This document shows positions 33,216 through 41,654 of a stretch of 58,687 nucleotides of DNA, piece by piece (the first letter of the stretch is position 1; each line of letters begins with the position of its first letter). The translations under genes and the position numbers were made by a program. Below the pieces are notes generated by a model that was not told the DNA's origin, ran no database searches, and saw nothing but the letters and a program-made list of their open reading frames with translations. Where the stretch lies: the NCBI GenBank assembly GCA_024400425.1, contig JAKSMV010000021.1, positions 1 through 58,687 of the forward strand, read 5' to 3'. This DNA comes from Bacteroidales bacterium (GTDB taxonomy: Bacteria; Bacteroidota; Bacteroidia; Bacteroidales; F082).

Positions 33216-34447
33216 ATGTTCCGCTTTTCATAGCGAACCGTTATCTCCACGCGAAAAAGAGCCACAACCTCATTAACATCATCACCTGGATTTCAATCAT
33301 AGGCATTAGTGTTGGCTCTTTTGCGCTCATCGTGGTCATGTCGGCTTTCAATGGATTGGAAAACGTGATTTCGTCCATGAACAGCCAACTCACCCCCGAC
33401 TTACAGATTGCATCAACGAAAGGCAAGACAATCAATCTCGCCTCTTTTCCTGCCGAACAAGTTCAATCAATCAAAGGCGTTGAATATCTATCTCCCGCTA
33501 TCACTGAAGATGCGCTTTTCAGGGCCAACGACAAGCAACACATCGGCCAAGTGAAAGGTTTAGGCAACATTTACGGACAGATTCCACGCGTCAACGGCAC
33601 CATTCAAAGCGAAGATGGATTGATACTTTCCGATGCTGACTACGACTATGCCGTTCCAGGTTCAGGCGTAGCTTGGCACTTGGGAATCAACGCTTTCAAC
33701 CCATATTCCGTAGTGAGGATTTACGTTCCTAAACGCAGCAATGCCACCACCATGAGCCTTGAGAACAGTTTCAATTCAGGCGTTCTGAGCATTCAAAACA
33801 CTTTCACCACCTATCAGGAAATGGACGAGACCACAGTATTGGTCCCGTACGAATGGCTTTCAGAATTGCTTGAATATGAAGGCAAAGCAAGCACAATAGA
33901 TCTCTTCCTTTCGCCTTCTGCCGAGGTCAAGAAGGTGAAAAAGGAAATAAAAAACATTGTAGGCAACGAGTTTACCGTTAAAGACCAGCAAGAACAGCAG
34001 GAGACGCTTTACAAAATCATGCGTTCCGAGAAATGGGCGGTTTATGTCATCCTCACCTTCATCCTCATCCTCGCCACTTTCAATGTGGTCGGTTCGCTAT
34101 CCATGTTGATGATTGACAAGCGGAAAGACACGGAAATATTGAAAGCCATGGGAGCCAACCGAAAGTTCATCCATCAGCTTTTCATCAACGAAGGCTTGCT
34201 GATTTCAGTGGCAGGAGGCATCATCGGGCTTCTGCTTGGCTCAGTGCTCATCTTGCTACAGCAGAAATTCGGTTTCATTAAGTTTGGCAATGGCGGCAGC
34301 TATATCGTTGACGCCTACCCCGTCCTATTGAAAATAAAAGACATAGTCTTGATTTTGTTCACCATCATCATCGTGGGCGGCACATCAACCTTGCTGACAG
34401 TGCGTCACGCCATGAAAAAGGAAGGTTTCTCCCTAAAGGCAAAATGA
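33212..34447 (+). CDS. LolE/FtsX-type ABC transporter permease
   Basis: The 411-residue protein starts at GTG in the rbfA stop. It has the LolC/E layout: a first membrane segment (about 22-45, ending VVMSAFNGLE), a large periplasmic domain (about 46-265), then three membrane segments (VYVILTFILILATFNVVGSL; LLISVAGGIIGLLLGSVLIL; IVLILFTIIIVGGTSTLL). The coupling-helix motif DTEILKAMGAN is present. Such permeases, with a LolD ATPase encoded elsewhere, release lipoproteins from the inner membrane. Coupling to rbfA is common in this phylum. Confidence 0.9.
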   Translation: MNVPLFIANRYLHAKKSHNLINIITWISIIGISVGSFALIVVMSAFNGLENVISSMNSQLTPDLQIASTKGKTINLASFPAEQVQSIKGVEYLSPAITEDALFRANDKQHIGQVKGLGNIYGQIPRVNGTIQSEDGLILSDADYDYAVPGSGVAWHLGINAFNPYSVVRIYVPKRSNATTMSLENSFNSGVLSIQNTFTTYQEMDETTVLVPYEWLSELLEYEGKASTIDLFLSPSAEVKKVKKEIKNIVGNEFTVKDQQEQQETLYKIMRSEKWAVYVILTFILILATFNVVGSLSMLMIDKRKDTEILKAMGANRKFIHQLFINEGLLISVAGGIIGLLLGSVLILLQQKFGFIKFGNGGSYIVDAYPVLLKIKDIVLILFTIIIVGGTSTLLTVRHAMKKEGFSLKAK

Positions 34448-34498
34448 TGAAAAAACGGATTCGCTTCTATCGAAATTCACAGATTATAAATACCGATT

Positions 34499-35275
34499 TT
34501 ATGAATTTTGACATTCCCCAATCAGATTCGTCAAATCAATGAATTCTTTCACCGAAAGTTGTTCGGGGCGTTTGTTGAAGACTTCGTTTTCGATGATTTC
34601 AGGACTTAGCAGCGAGCGGAGCGAGTTGCGCATGGTCTTGCGTCGCTGATTGAAAGCTTGCTTCACAATAGTCACGAAAAGTTTTTCATCGCAGCCTAAG
34701 TCGGTGGTGGCGTTGCGCCTCATCTTGATGACTGCCGATTTCACCTTTGGCGGCGGATTGAACACGTTTTCGTGAACGGTAAACAGATAGTCGATGTCGT
34801 ACCAGGCCTGCATCAGCACGCTCAAAATGCCGTAGGTCTTGCTGCCTTCCTTGGCGGCCATGCGCTCGGCCATTTCCTTCTGCACCATCCCGACGACTTC
34901 AACGACCAATTCCTTGTGTTTCAGCACCTGAAAGAAAATCTGGCTGCTGATGTTGTAAGGGAAATTACCAATGACAGCCATGTTTTGCTTTCCATACTGG
35001 TTAAGGTCGGCACGCAGAAAATCACCATGGATGAGGTGGTCGCCAAGCATCGGAAAATGCACTTTCAGGTAGTCGATGGATTCGGTGTCAATCTCAATCA
35101 CATAGAACTTATCCATGATGTCGTTCACCATATATTGTGTCAAGACACCCGTTCCCGCTCCTACCTCAATGACAGTTTCCACATCGGGCGAAAGCTGATC
35201 GACGATGCGTTTGGCAATGCTTTGGTCGGTCAAGAAATGCTGGCCTAAACTTTTCTTGGGTCTTACTTCGTTCAT
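34499..35275 (-). CDS. rsmA: 16S rRNA dimethyladenosine transferase KsgA
   Basis: The 258-residue enzyme dimethylates A1518 and A1519 of 16S rRNA. Signatures are KKSLGQHFLTD (7-17), the SAM loop EVGAGTGVLTQ and the catalytic NFPYNISSQIFF. RMKRR-like and C-terminal helical parts are in place. On the minus strand it follows the TPR protein gene (35320-37185), from which it is separated by the palindrome at 35298-35323; it converges with the LolE-type gene. Confidence 0.95.
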   Translation of the reverse strand: MNEVRPKKSLGQHFLTDQSIAKRIVDQLSPDVETVIEVGAGTGVLTQYMVNDIMDKFYVIEIDTESIDYLKVHFPMLGDHLIHGDFLRADLNQYGKQNMAVIGNFPYNISSQIFFQVLKHKELVVEVVGMVQKEMAERMAAKEGSKTYGILSVLMQAWYDIDYLFTVHENVFNPPPKVKSAVIKMRRNATTDLGCDEKLFVTIVKQAFNQRRKTMRNSLRSLLSPEIIENEVFNKRPEQLSVKEFIDLTNLIGECQNS

Positions 35276-35297
35276 TGTATGTCCTATTTGTGCGGCA

Positions 35298-35323
35298 GGA
35301 GACGCGGTGAATCGCGTCTCTAC
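35298..35323. repeat. GAGACGCG palindrome that supplies a stop codon
   Basis: GAGACGCGGTGAATCGCGTCTC (35299-35320), followed by TAC, has the same arms as the copies at 2941-3016 and 9004-9031 but a different centre. On the minus strand the TAG of its GTAGAGACG end is the stop codon of the TPR protein gene. Confidence 0.85.
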
Positions 35324-37185
35324 TGGATTTTTCGATAATTTTTCTTCGCTTGTGCTGTATAGATGCTCGTCGGATAATCGTCAATCAAGGTTTCGTAATG
35401 CCGTTTGGCATCTTCCTTTTTGTCCAATTCATTTTGTTCCAAGAGGGCAGCCTCCATCAAGGCGTGGTCAGTCATATAACTGAACTGGTAGTTGTCAACG
35501 ATTTGCAAAAACAGCTGTTCAGCTTCAGCAAATTCAAGATTTTTGTTTGCAAGCTCGGCTTTGCGGAACAAAGCATGAGGAATACTCACCTCGTTGCCAT
35601 CAGCGACGATGGAGTCCAAAACCATCATTGCCTCATCATATCGTTGCTGATAGATTCGATAATCGGCACGAGCCAAACGCCTAAGTTCCAGGCCTGTAGT
35701 ATCGATTTCAAGGTTGTCTTTGATGACCAGCGACAAAGTCATGGCATCATTGGCAATCAGTTTCGAAGTGGCGGCTTTCAACACATGAAGTTGGGTTTCG
35801 GCCCAGGCAAATTCGCCGATAAAATAGCGCAACTGTGCGTTTCTGAAACGCGCTTCATGTCCCAAAGGTTCTTCTTTCATGCTTTTGTCAACTTGGCTAT
35901 AGAGCAAAGTAGCTTCCCACACCTCGTCCTCAAACAAATAAATGTCGGCCAAAAGCAGCTTGAGTTCTGCCTTGTCTTGCTTCGACTTCACTGTCTCGAT
36001 TGTATTTTGCAGCAACTCAACGGCTTCATCATTGCGTCCTAATCGGAAAGCCATGATATCAGCCTGAATCTTTACCAAACCAGTCATTTCATCGGTACTC
36101 ACATTAGGATATTCCTTTTCAAGACGCTCCGAAAGACGGTTGAAAACCTTTACATCATTGCAATTTTCGGCTTTCAGTTTTTGGTATTCGGCATCAATCA
36201 AACCTGCCACAGCACGGCCATAATAAGGTCCCGACTTACCTTTCTTGCAAATGTAGTCGAACCCGTCACGAGCCACGTCAAATTGCCGATTGCTCAAGCA
36301 AATGCTAGCCAAATTCACAATCTGGCCATCTTGATCACCGATGCGCCTATCAATGCTCTTGCTTTGTGCCAAAGCAATGTCGTAATCTTCCTGCTGCAAG
36401 GCAAACCAAACCAGCAGTTTCGCAAACTCCACATTATCAGGTTTTTCCTGAGTCTGTTTCAAAAGAGCCATACGCATACTGCCGGCGATGCTATTATTGA
36501 CATCATAAAACAGCAAGGTTTGCAAACGGTTCTTGATATTGTTGTACTGACCAGGATGTGTCTCTAGTTCAAGGAAATAGTAGCGGAATGCGTTTTGGTA
36601 ATCCGCCATCGACTGATAGGTATAGGCCAATTCCATGAAGAATGGGCTGTTCTCCGTTTTCGAGCAAATGTCAGCACCTTTTTCATAGACGCGCAATGCC
36701 ATGTCATTAAGTCCACGCGAACGGAGAAAATTGCCTACGCCTTGAATCGTTCCCAAATCATCCGGCAATGATTTCAAAATTGCATTAAACTGTTTTTCAG
36801 CTTTTTTCGGTTCATCGTTTAAGCCATAAACGAAGACCAAATCCACTAAGGTCTTTGCGTCTTTTGGATACTTCCTTTCGAACGACTTTAGTTGATGGAT
36901 AGCTTCATCGTAATTCTTTTGCAGTATCAAGCATTCCACATATTGGTGGAAAAGATACGGCTGATTGTATTTCTGATAGAGTTTCTCATACAGTTCACCT
37001 GCCTTATCATACTCCTGATTCGCAAAACAACGACTGGCCAACTGCTCGTCAATCTGCCGTTGTTCATCACGCATTTCTTTCTCTCTCTTTTTCTTTTCTT
37101 CGGCAGCAGTCGAAACATTTTGGGCATCCACACAGAAAGCGGACACCAAAATGAAAAGAAGAAATATGAGACGAGAACGAATCAT
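35320..37185 (-). CDS. Secreted tetratricopeptide-repeat protein
   Basis: The 621-residue protein has a signal peptide (MIRSRLIFLLFILVSAFCVDAQ) and a charged helix (EEKKKREKEMRDEQRQIDEQ), then a long array of TPR-like helices: ASRCFANQEYDKAGELYEKL, YVECLILQKNYDEAIHQL, and later VADGNEVSIPHALFRKAEL and AEQLFLQIVDNYQF. The last unit is KRHYETLIDDYPTSIYTAQA. I do not recognise a specific function; periplasmic TPR proteins usually scaffold envelope complexes. Its start overlaps the upstream lipoprotein gene by four bases (ATGA), and the stop codon is part of a palindromic repeat. Confidence 0.85.
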   Translation of the reverse strand: MIRSRLIFLLFILVSAFCVDAQNVSTAAEEKKKREKEMRDEQRQIDEQLASRCFANQEYDKAGELYEKLYQKYNQPYLFHQYVECLILQKNYDEAIHQLKSFERKYPKDAKTLVDLVFVYGLNDEPKKAEKQFNAILKSLPDDLGTIQGVGNFLRSRGLNDMALRVYEKGADICSKTENSPFFMELAYTYQSMADYQNAFRYYFLELETHPGQYNNIKNRLQTLLFYDVNNSIAGSMRMALLKQTQEKPDNVEFAKLLVWFALQQEDYDIALAQSKSIDRRIGDQDGQIVNLASICLSNRQFDVARDGFDYICKKGKSGPYYGRAVAGLIDAEYQKLKAENCNDVKVFNRLSERLEKEYPNVSTDEMTGLVKIQADIMAFRLGRNDEAVELLQNTIETVKSKQDKAELKLLLADIYLFEDEVWEATLLYSQVDKSMKEEPLGHEARFRNAQLRYFIGEFAWAETQLHVLKAATSKLIANDAMTLSLVIKDNLEIDTTGLELRRLARADYRIYQQRYDEAMMVLDSIVADGNEVSIPHALFRKAELANKNLEFAEAEQLFLQIVDNYQFSYMTDHALMEAALLEQNELDKKEDAKRHYETLIDDYPTSIYTAQAKKNYRKIQ

Positions 37186-37685
37186 TTCAAGGCATCAAGT
37201 TCCTTTTGGCACGAACCAAAACGGTCTTTAAAATAGAGGATTTGGTTATGCAAGGTGTCGGCAGCGATGGTTTCACGTTCAAAATAGACGCTGAACAACG
37301 AGTCATTAATCATTGCATTTTCCAAATCATATTGCAAGTCTGTCAGTTGCTTCTTCGAATAGTCAAGCTTGTTTTTCAACGAAGTTTTCACTTCAAGGAA
37401 CTGTTGCAGATAAGCTTGGGCAAGATTGAGTTTTTCATAATAACTTTGAACCTCTTGGGGGGCAATAGAACCTAATTCAGAATCGATACGTATGAACGAA
37501 GTCCTCAAGTTTTCGAAATCATTAGCCTCAAAATTTTGGTAAGCAACAATATCATTATCAACCTGTTGCTGAAGATTTGCCAATCGTTCAGTCGGTGATG
37601 GAGTCGAAGGTTTATTGGTGCATCCGATGAATGCAAACATCGAGAAAACGATGAGAATAAAAGCGGTTTTTACTAAAGTTTTCAT
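37182..37685 (-). CDS. Small coiled-coil lipoprotein
   Basis: I use the ATG at 37685 (167 residues), which begins a lipoprotein signal, MKTLVKTAFILIVFSMFAFIGC, with Cys22 as the lipid site; an upstream in-frame ATG at 37772 precedes it with sequence that is not signal-like. The mature part is almost all helix with heptad patterns (LANLQQQVDNDIVAYQNFEA; LEVKTSLKNKLDYSKKQLTDL). It probably forms a coiled coil in the periplasm. It is coupled by a four-base overlap to the TPR gene, so the two products may work together. Function unknown. Confidence 0.8.
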   Translation of the reverse strand: MKTLVKTAFILIVFSMFAFIGCTNKPSTPSPTERLANLQQQVDNDIVAYQNFEANDFENLRTSFIRIDSELGSIAPQEVQSYYEKLNLAQAYLQQFLEVKTSLKNKLDYSKKQLTDLQYDLENAMINDSLFSVYFERETIAADTLHNQILYFKDRFGSCQKELDALK

Positions 37686-37770
37686 TGTCTGATTGATCTT
37701 ATAATGAGAAAGCAAAATTATGAATTTTTCGTCACAACGAGCGAAACAAAACATGAAATATTCGCTACGC

Positions 37771-37801
37771 AAAAAGCCCGACTATCGAAGACAGTCGGGC
37801 T
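37771..37801 (-). terminator. Terminator of the rplU-rpmA operon
   Basis: On the minus strand AGCCCGACT pairs with AGTCGGGCT and is followed by TTTTT; it lies 23 bp beyond the rpmA stop and upstream of the lipoprotein gene. Confidence 0.9.
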
Positions 37802-37823
37802 AAGTCTTTATCTGACGAATAGA

Positions 37824-38096
37824 TTATTCAGTGATTTGGCCTTCGACAGGAAGGATAGAGACGAATGACTTGTTGTCTTTCTTCTTCTGGAATTCAACGA
37901 TGCCATCGCACAAAGCATACAAGGTGTGATCCTTGCCCATGCCGACATTCTTGCCAGGATAGTGCTTGGTGCCACGTTGGCGGACAATGATGTTACCAGC
38001 TATTGCAGCTTGACCACCGAAAAGTTTAATACCGAGTCGCTTACTAGCTGACTCACGACCGTTCTCTGAACTACCGACGCCTTTTTTGTGTGCCAT
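37824..38096 (-). CDS. rpmA: 50S ribosomal protein L27
   Basis: The 90-residue protein opens [16 protein letters not shown] and contains [19 protein letters not shown], both diagnostic of L27. It starts directly with the mature residues, without the cleavable N-terminal extension known from Firmicutes. It follows rplU by 23 bp and shares its promoter. Confidence 0.97.
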   Translation of the reverse strand: MAHKKGVGSSENGRESASKRLGIKLFGGQAAIAGNIIVRQRGTKHYPGKNVGMGKDHTLYALCDGIVEFQKKKDNKSFVSILPVEGQITE

Positions 38097-38119
38097 ATCT
38101 TCTAAATTTAAGCGGTTTT

Positions 38120-38431
38120 TTACTCAGTGATGCTATCGATAACGACCTTGCTCAAATATTGGCGATGACCGTTAGAGGTTTGATAGCCTTTTCTTCTTCT
38201 TTTCTTGAAAACGATAACCTTGTTACCCTTGCAGTGTTGCATGATGGTGGCTTCGACATTAGCGCCGGCTACCGTCGGGGCTCCTACTTTTGTCGAACCT
38301 TCGTTTTCGATTAATAACACTCTGTCGAAAGAAACTTTGCTTCCTTCTTCTCCTTGCAGTCTGTTAACAAACAATTCTTGACCTTGAGTCACTTTAAACT
38401 GCTGACCTGCGATTTCTACTATTGCGTACAT
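38120..38431 (-). CDS. rplU: 50S ribosomal protein L21
   Basis: The 103-residue protein has the L21 opening [17 protein letters not shown] and the signature [17 protein letters not shown]. It is the first gene of the rplU-rpmA pair. A -7 box lies 46 bp upstream on the minus strand. Confidence 0.97.
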   Translation of the reverse strand: MYAIVEIAGQQFKVTQGQELFVNRLQGEEGSKVSFDRVLLIENEGSTKVGAPTVAGANVEATIMQHCKGNKVIVFKKRRRKGYQTSNGHRQYLSKVVIDSITE

Positions 38432-38477
38432 TTCTCGATATCTTTTTAGATATTTTCTACCTTAATTTTTCGGACTG

Positions 38478-38485
38478 CAAAAATA
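38478..38485 (-). promoter_or_regulatory. Promoter -7 box of rplU-rpmA
   Basis: TATTTTTG on the minus strand, 46 bp before the rplU start; divergent from the ECF sigma locus. Confidence 0.55.
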
Positions 38486-38570
38486 CAACTTTTTTCATTT
38501 GTGCAAGAACAAATCGAACTTTTTATTTTCAATTTCTTTTTCACCCGGCATATTATCTGACAAAATTACT

Positions 38571-38578
38571 TACTTTTG
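38571..38578 (+). promoter_or_regulatory. Promoter -7 box of the ECF sigma locus
   Basis: TACTTTTG matches TAnnTTTG, 35 bp before the ATG at 38614. It is of the housekeeping type, so at least basal transcription would not need the ECF factor itself. Confidence 0.55.
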
Positions 38579-38613
38579 CCAATCGTTTGCGAGCACAATG
38601 AAAATACAACAAG

Positions 38614-39156
38614 ATGAGTGACAGCGAATTAAACAGTTTAGTCGAAAAACTTAAGCAAGGCGACAGAGACTCTTTCAACAAGATTTTCCGTCGTTTTTAT
38701 GCTCCGATGATTCGCTTTAGCATCCGTTTTGTGGCCGATTCCGACATTGCAGAAGAGATTGTACAGGACTTTTTTGTGAAATTATGGTCCACTCGCGACA
38801 AGCTGAACATTAATACCTCTTTCGAGTCGTACATGATACGTTCAATCCAGAATGCAGCCGTCACCTATATTAATAAGGAACGTTCCCACAGCGAAATTAA
38901 TCTCAAAGTATATACCGAAGAAGGTGAAGCGTACGACCCTTCACAAGAACTCCAGTCGAAGAACCTTGAAGCAACCTATAGGAAAATATTGGCAGAAATG
39001 CCAGAAAAACGTCGCCTCGTGTTTCAAGCCAGCCGCTTCGACGGGATGAAATACGCCGAAATCGCCGAAAAATACGGCCTATCTCAAAAGACCGTAGAGG
39101 CGCACATGAGTGCCGCCATCAAGCAACTCAAGGAAGGACTTAAAGACTATCTTTGA
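38614..39156 (+). CDS. ECF RNA polymerase sigma factor
   Basis: The 180-residue protein has sigma region 2 (IAEEIVQDFFVKLWSTRDKL) and region 4 with a helix-turn-helix (YAEIAEKYGLSQKTVEAHM). It belongs to the group expanded in Bacteroidota that is paired with FecR-type anti-sigma factors. The next gene, starting 76 bp downstream, encodes that anti-sigma factor. Promoters recognised by this factor cannot be deduced from one locus; the operon's own upstream region has a housekeeping -7 box. Confidence 0.93.
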   Translation: MSDSELNSLVEKLKQGDRDSFNKIFRRFYAPMIRFSIRFVADSDIAEEIVQDFFVKLWSTRDKLNINTSFESYMIRSIQNAAVTYINKERSHSEINLKVYTEEGEAYDPSQELQSKNLEATYRKILAEMPEKRRLVFQASRFDGMKYAEIAEKYGLSQKTVEAHMSAAIKQLKEGLKDYL

Positions 39157-39232
39157 GAAAAACAAAAAAAATTCATTTTCAACTAAGGGTAAAATACAAG
39201 TTATTAGTCATATAGATGAATTCATAATCAAA

Positions 39233-40228
39233 ATGAGCACAATTAACAGCAAATATGATACATTAATCATGGACTACCTTGATGGGATTTGCTCCGCCGA
39301 GGAAGCCCAAGATTTGCTGTCGTGGCTTGCTGAATCGGAAAGCAATCGCGCTCATTTTGAAGAATTTAAGCAAGTTTGGTCACTCACCGATTTCAACATT
39401 CCAAGCGACATTGACACCGAAGCTGCTTTGGCTAACGTAAATGGAATCATCGACGAAATCGAAGGACAGGAAACTGCACAAGTTTTCGAAATGCCTTGGC
39501 TGAGAAGAAACCTCAAGGCCGTTTCGAGCGTTGCCGCAGCCGTTGTGGTCGCAGTGGTGCTCGGTTTCATGTTCCTAAAGCCGAACACCGACACCATCAC
39601 CTTCGCATCCAACGGAAACGACCAGACCTACACCCTTCCTGATGGCTCAACCATCGAATTTGAAGGCGAATCAACGGTTTCATATCTCGCAAATTTCAAG
39701 GAAAGAAACGTCAACTTCAAAGGTAAAGCCCAATTTGACATCGCGAAAGATGAAAGTCACCCATTCACCATTCATTGCGGCGACATTAATGTGATGGTTT
39801 TGGGAACCAATTTCTTATTGGATTCAGAAGAAGAGACCTGCTTTGTCGATCTTTTCTCAGGCAAAGTCAAAATGGTCAATGTTGACCAAAAAGGAAACGA
39901 ACTTGAATGCATCGAGCTCATGCCTGGCGAACGCGGCATCTTCAACAGCAACGATGGCAACCTGAAAACCATGACATACAACGAAGTGAAGAAAGACGAG
40001 CTCACCAACGGTCATTTCTTGGACTTCAACGATGTCAAACTCTCAACGATTGTCGAAGCTCTTGAGTTCCTCTACGAAATCAAGATTGAATTGCCCGAAA
40101 AATATGCTGATGGCAAGCTCACAGCCCGTTTCACCGACCAAGACAGCGTTGATGACATGCTCGAAACCATCGCCACAGTGTTCGGTTTTGAGATTACCAA
40201 AAACGGTAACACCTACACGATTCATTAA
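39233..40228 (+). CDS. FecR-family anti-sigma factor
   Basis: I start at the ATG at 39233 (331 residues, MSTINSKYDTLIMDYLDGIC), the usual N-terminal anti-sigma helix region. A membrane segment lies at about 100-116 (AVSSVAAAVVVAVVLGFMF), then the FecR domain (about 125-225: TLPDGSTIEFEGESTVSYL; GKAQFDIAKDESHPFTIHCG; VMVLGTNFLLDSEE) and the C-terminal DUF4974-type domain (FLDFNDVKLSTIVEALEFLY). It should hold the ECF factor at the inner membrane and respond to a periplasmic signal from an STN domain. The next gene encodes an STN protein. Confidence 0.93.
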   Translation: MSTINSKYDTLIMDYLDGICSAEEAQDLLSWLAESESNRAHFEEFKQVWSLTDFNIPSDIDTEAALANVNGIIDEIEGQETAQVFEMPWLRRNLKAVSSVAAAVVVAVVLGFMFLKPNTDTITFASNGNDQTYTLPDGSTIEFEGESTVSYLANFKERNVNFKGKAQFDIAKDESHPFTIHCGDINVMVLGTNFLLDSEEETCFVDLFSGKVKMVNVDQKGNELECIELMPGERGIFNSNDGNLKTMTYNEVKKDELTNGHFLDFNDVKLSTIVEALEFLYEIKIELPEKYADGKLTARFTDQDSVDDMLETIATVFGFEITKNGNTYTIH

Positions 40229-40325
40229 TCGTTTTTCCCTCCTAACTTTCCATTTTTTAGCCCGATAAATGAGGTTCCTATTTTATTTTATTGTAAATTA
40301 GCGGCCTATTTTCGACTATTAACTT

Positions 40326-41651
40326 ATGGAGTCAGCAACAACAATAATACGCAGTAACAATAGCAAAGTATTAAATAACAATATTTTGCAGATTTGTTTT
40401 ATCTCGTTCTTCCTAATATTATCCGCCATAATACGCCCACAAGAAGCCGAGGCACAAAACTTCGACCCGCTCATTTCATTCACAGTGGAGTCGTGCAGCC
40501 TCGATGTGGCCTTGGAAAAGCTTCTTGCCGAATACGACATCAATGTAGCTTTCAGTAAAGCCGAACTCAGCAATATCAGAATCGAGAAATACAGCTGTTC
40601 CTACAAATCAGCGGAAGAAGTGCTGGCCGACTTGCTGAAAGGCACCAACTATGGTTACAAGAAAATCGGGATGCAATATGTAATCAGGAAAAACAAGACC
40701 ATTGACCTCAGAAAGAACGAGCAAAACGAACCAATTAATGAAATCAAGAAACACAAGACGGAAACCATCATGAGCAAGGCTGGCGACACCATTCGTGTGT
40801 TCGACACAATGCAAGTGATTCGCACCGTCATGCGTTACGACACCATCATACGCTACGACAGTATCGTAAGAGTCGATACCGTGTTCGACATCAAATACAA
40901 AGGCTACGAAATCAAATGGCCTAAGTTCAAAGACAATGGTTGGTACGTCTCGCCTTCCTTGACATATGGTTTTGCTTTCATCGACCAAAAAATCGATCCA
41001 ACATTCACCAATGAGAACATTTCCATCAATCTCCTACCCAGTTCCGACTTCACCGTTGGCCTTGACGGAGGCTACAAGAAAAACCGCTTATCATTTGGCA
41101 TAAATCTATCTTACAACACCTTACGCTATCGTTTCCAACTTGACGAGACCATTTTTTCGGGCGATTATTATGTTAACGACACACTTGACACCTATTTTGC
41201 GATTCACCCGAACCTGAACGACACTACCTATTACTACATTATTGACTCGACCTACGTCCCTTTGGAAACCACCACAAACTCGTTCCGCGACATTAATCGT
41301 CATGACTATTTCGGCATTGGCGCTTTTGCCACATTCGATATAGTCCGAAATGCCCATTTTAGGCTCTTCGCCAAAGCACAAGCTACGATAGGTTTTCTCA
41401 CCTATGCCGAAGGCTCGACAATAAAAGAAGGCCAAATGATTGGCAATTCACTTACATCCAACGATTTAAAACCAGCTAAATTCTCCTACCAAATCGGTTT
41501 AGGCGGAGCATGGAAAGTGGCCAACCGAATAGAACTCATTCCTGAAATATACTACATGAAAAATGCCGGAGTACTATTCTTAGACGATTCTCCCATCAAC
41601 ATGCAGACGCGCTTCTTCAAATTGAAATTAGGTTTGACTTACTACTTCTAG
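40326..41651 (+). CDS. STN-domain outer-membrane barrel protein, likely partner of FecR
   Basis: The 441-residue protein has a hydrophobic leader (21-37) with a cleavage-like AEAQ, then an STN (secretin/TonB N-terminal) domain at about 46-122 (ISFTVESCSLDVALEKLLAE; YSCSYKSAEEVLADLLKGT). A linker at 154-190 repeats D-T-I/V every six or seven residues (YDTIIRYDSIVRVDTVFD). Residues 205-441 look like a small eight- to ten-strand barrel ending LKLGLTYYF, with aromatic terminal residue. In ordinary FecR systems the STN domain is part of a SusC receptor; here it is fused to a barrel too small to be SusC, with no plug domain. It probably transmits a surface signal to the anti-sigma factor. Confidence 0.8.
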   Translation: MESATTIIRSNNSKVLNNNILQICFISFFLILSAIIRPQEAEAQNFDPLISFTVESCSLDVALEKLLAEYDINVAFSKAELSNIRIEKYSCSYKSAEEVLADLLKGTNYGYKKIGMQYVIRKNKTIDLRKNEQNEPINEIKKHKTETIMSKAGDTIRVFDTMQVIRTVMRYDTIIRYDSIVRVDTVFDIKYKGYEIKWPKFKDNGWYVSPSLTYGFAFIDQKIDPTFTNENISINLLPSSDFTVGLDGGYKKNRLSFGINLSYNTLRYRFQLDETIFSGDYYVNDTLDTYFAIHPNLNDTTYYYIIDSTYVPLETTTNSFRDINRHDYFGIGAFATFDIVRNAHFRLFAKAQATIGFLTYAEGSTIKEGQMIGNSLTSNDLKPAKFSYQIGLGGAWKVANRIELIPEIYYMKNAGVLFLDDSPINMQTRFFKLKLGLTYYF

Positions 41652-41654
41652 ACC

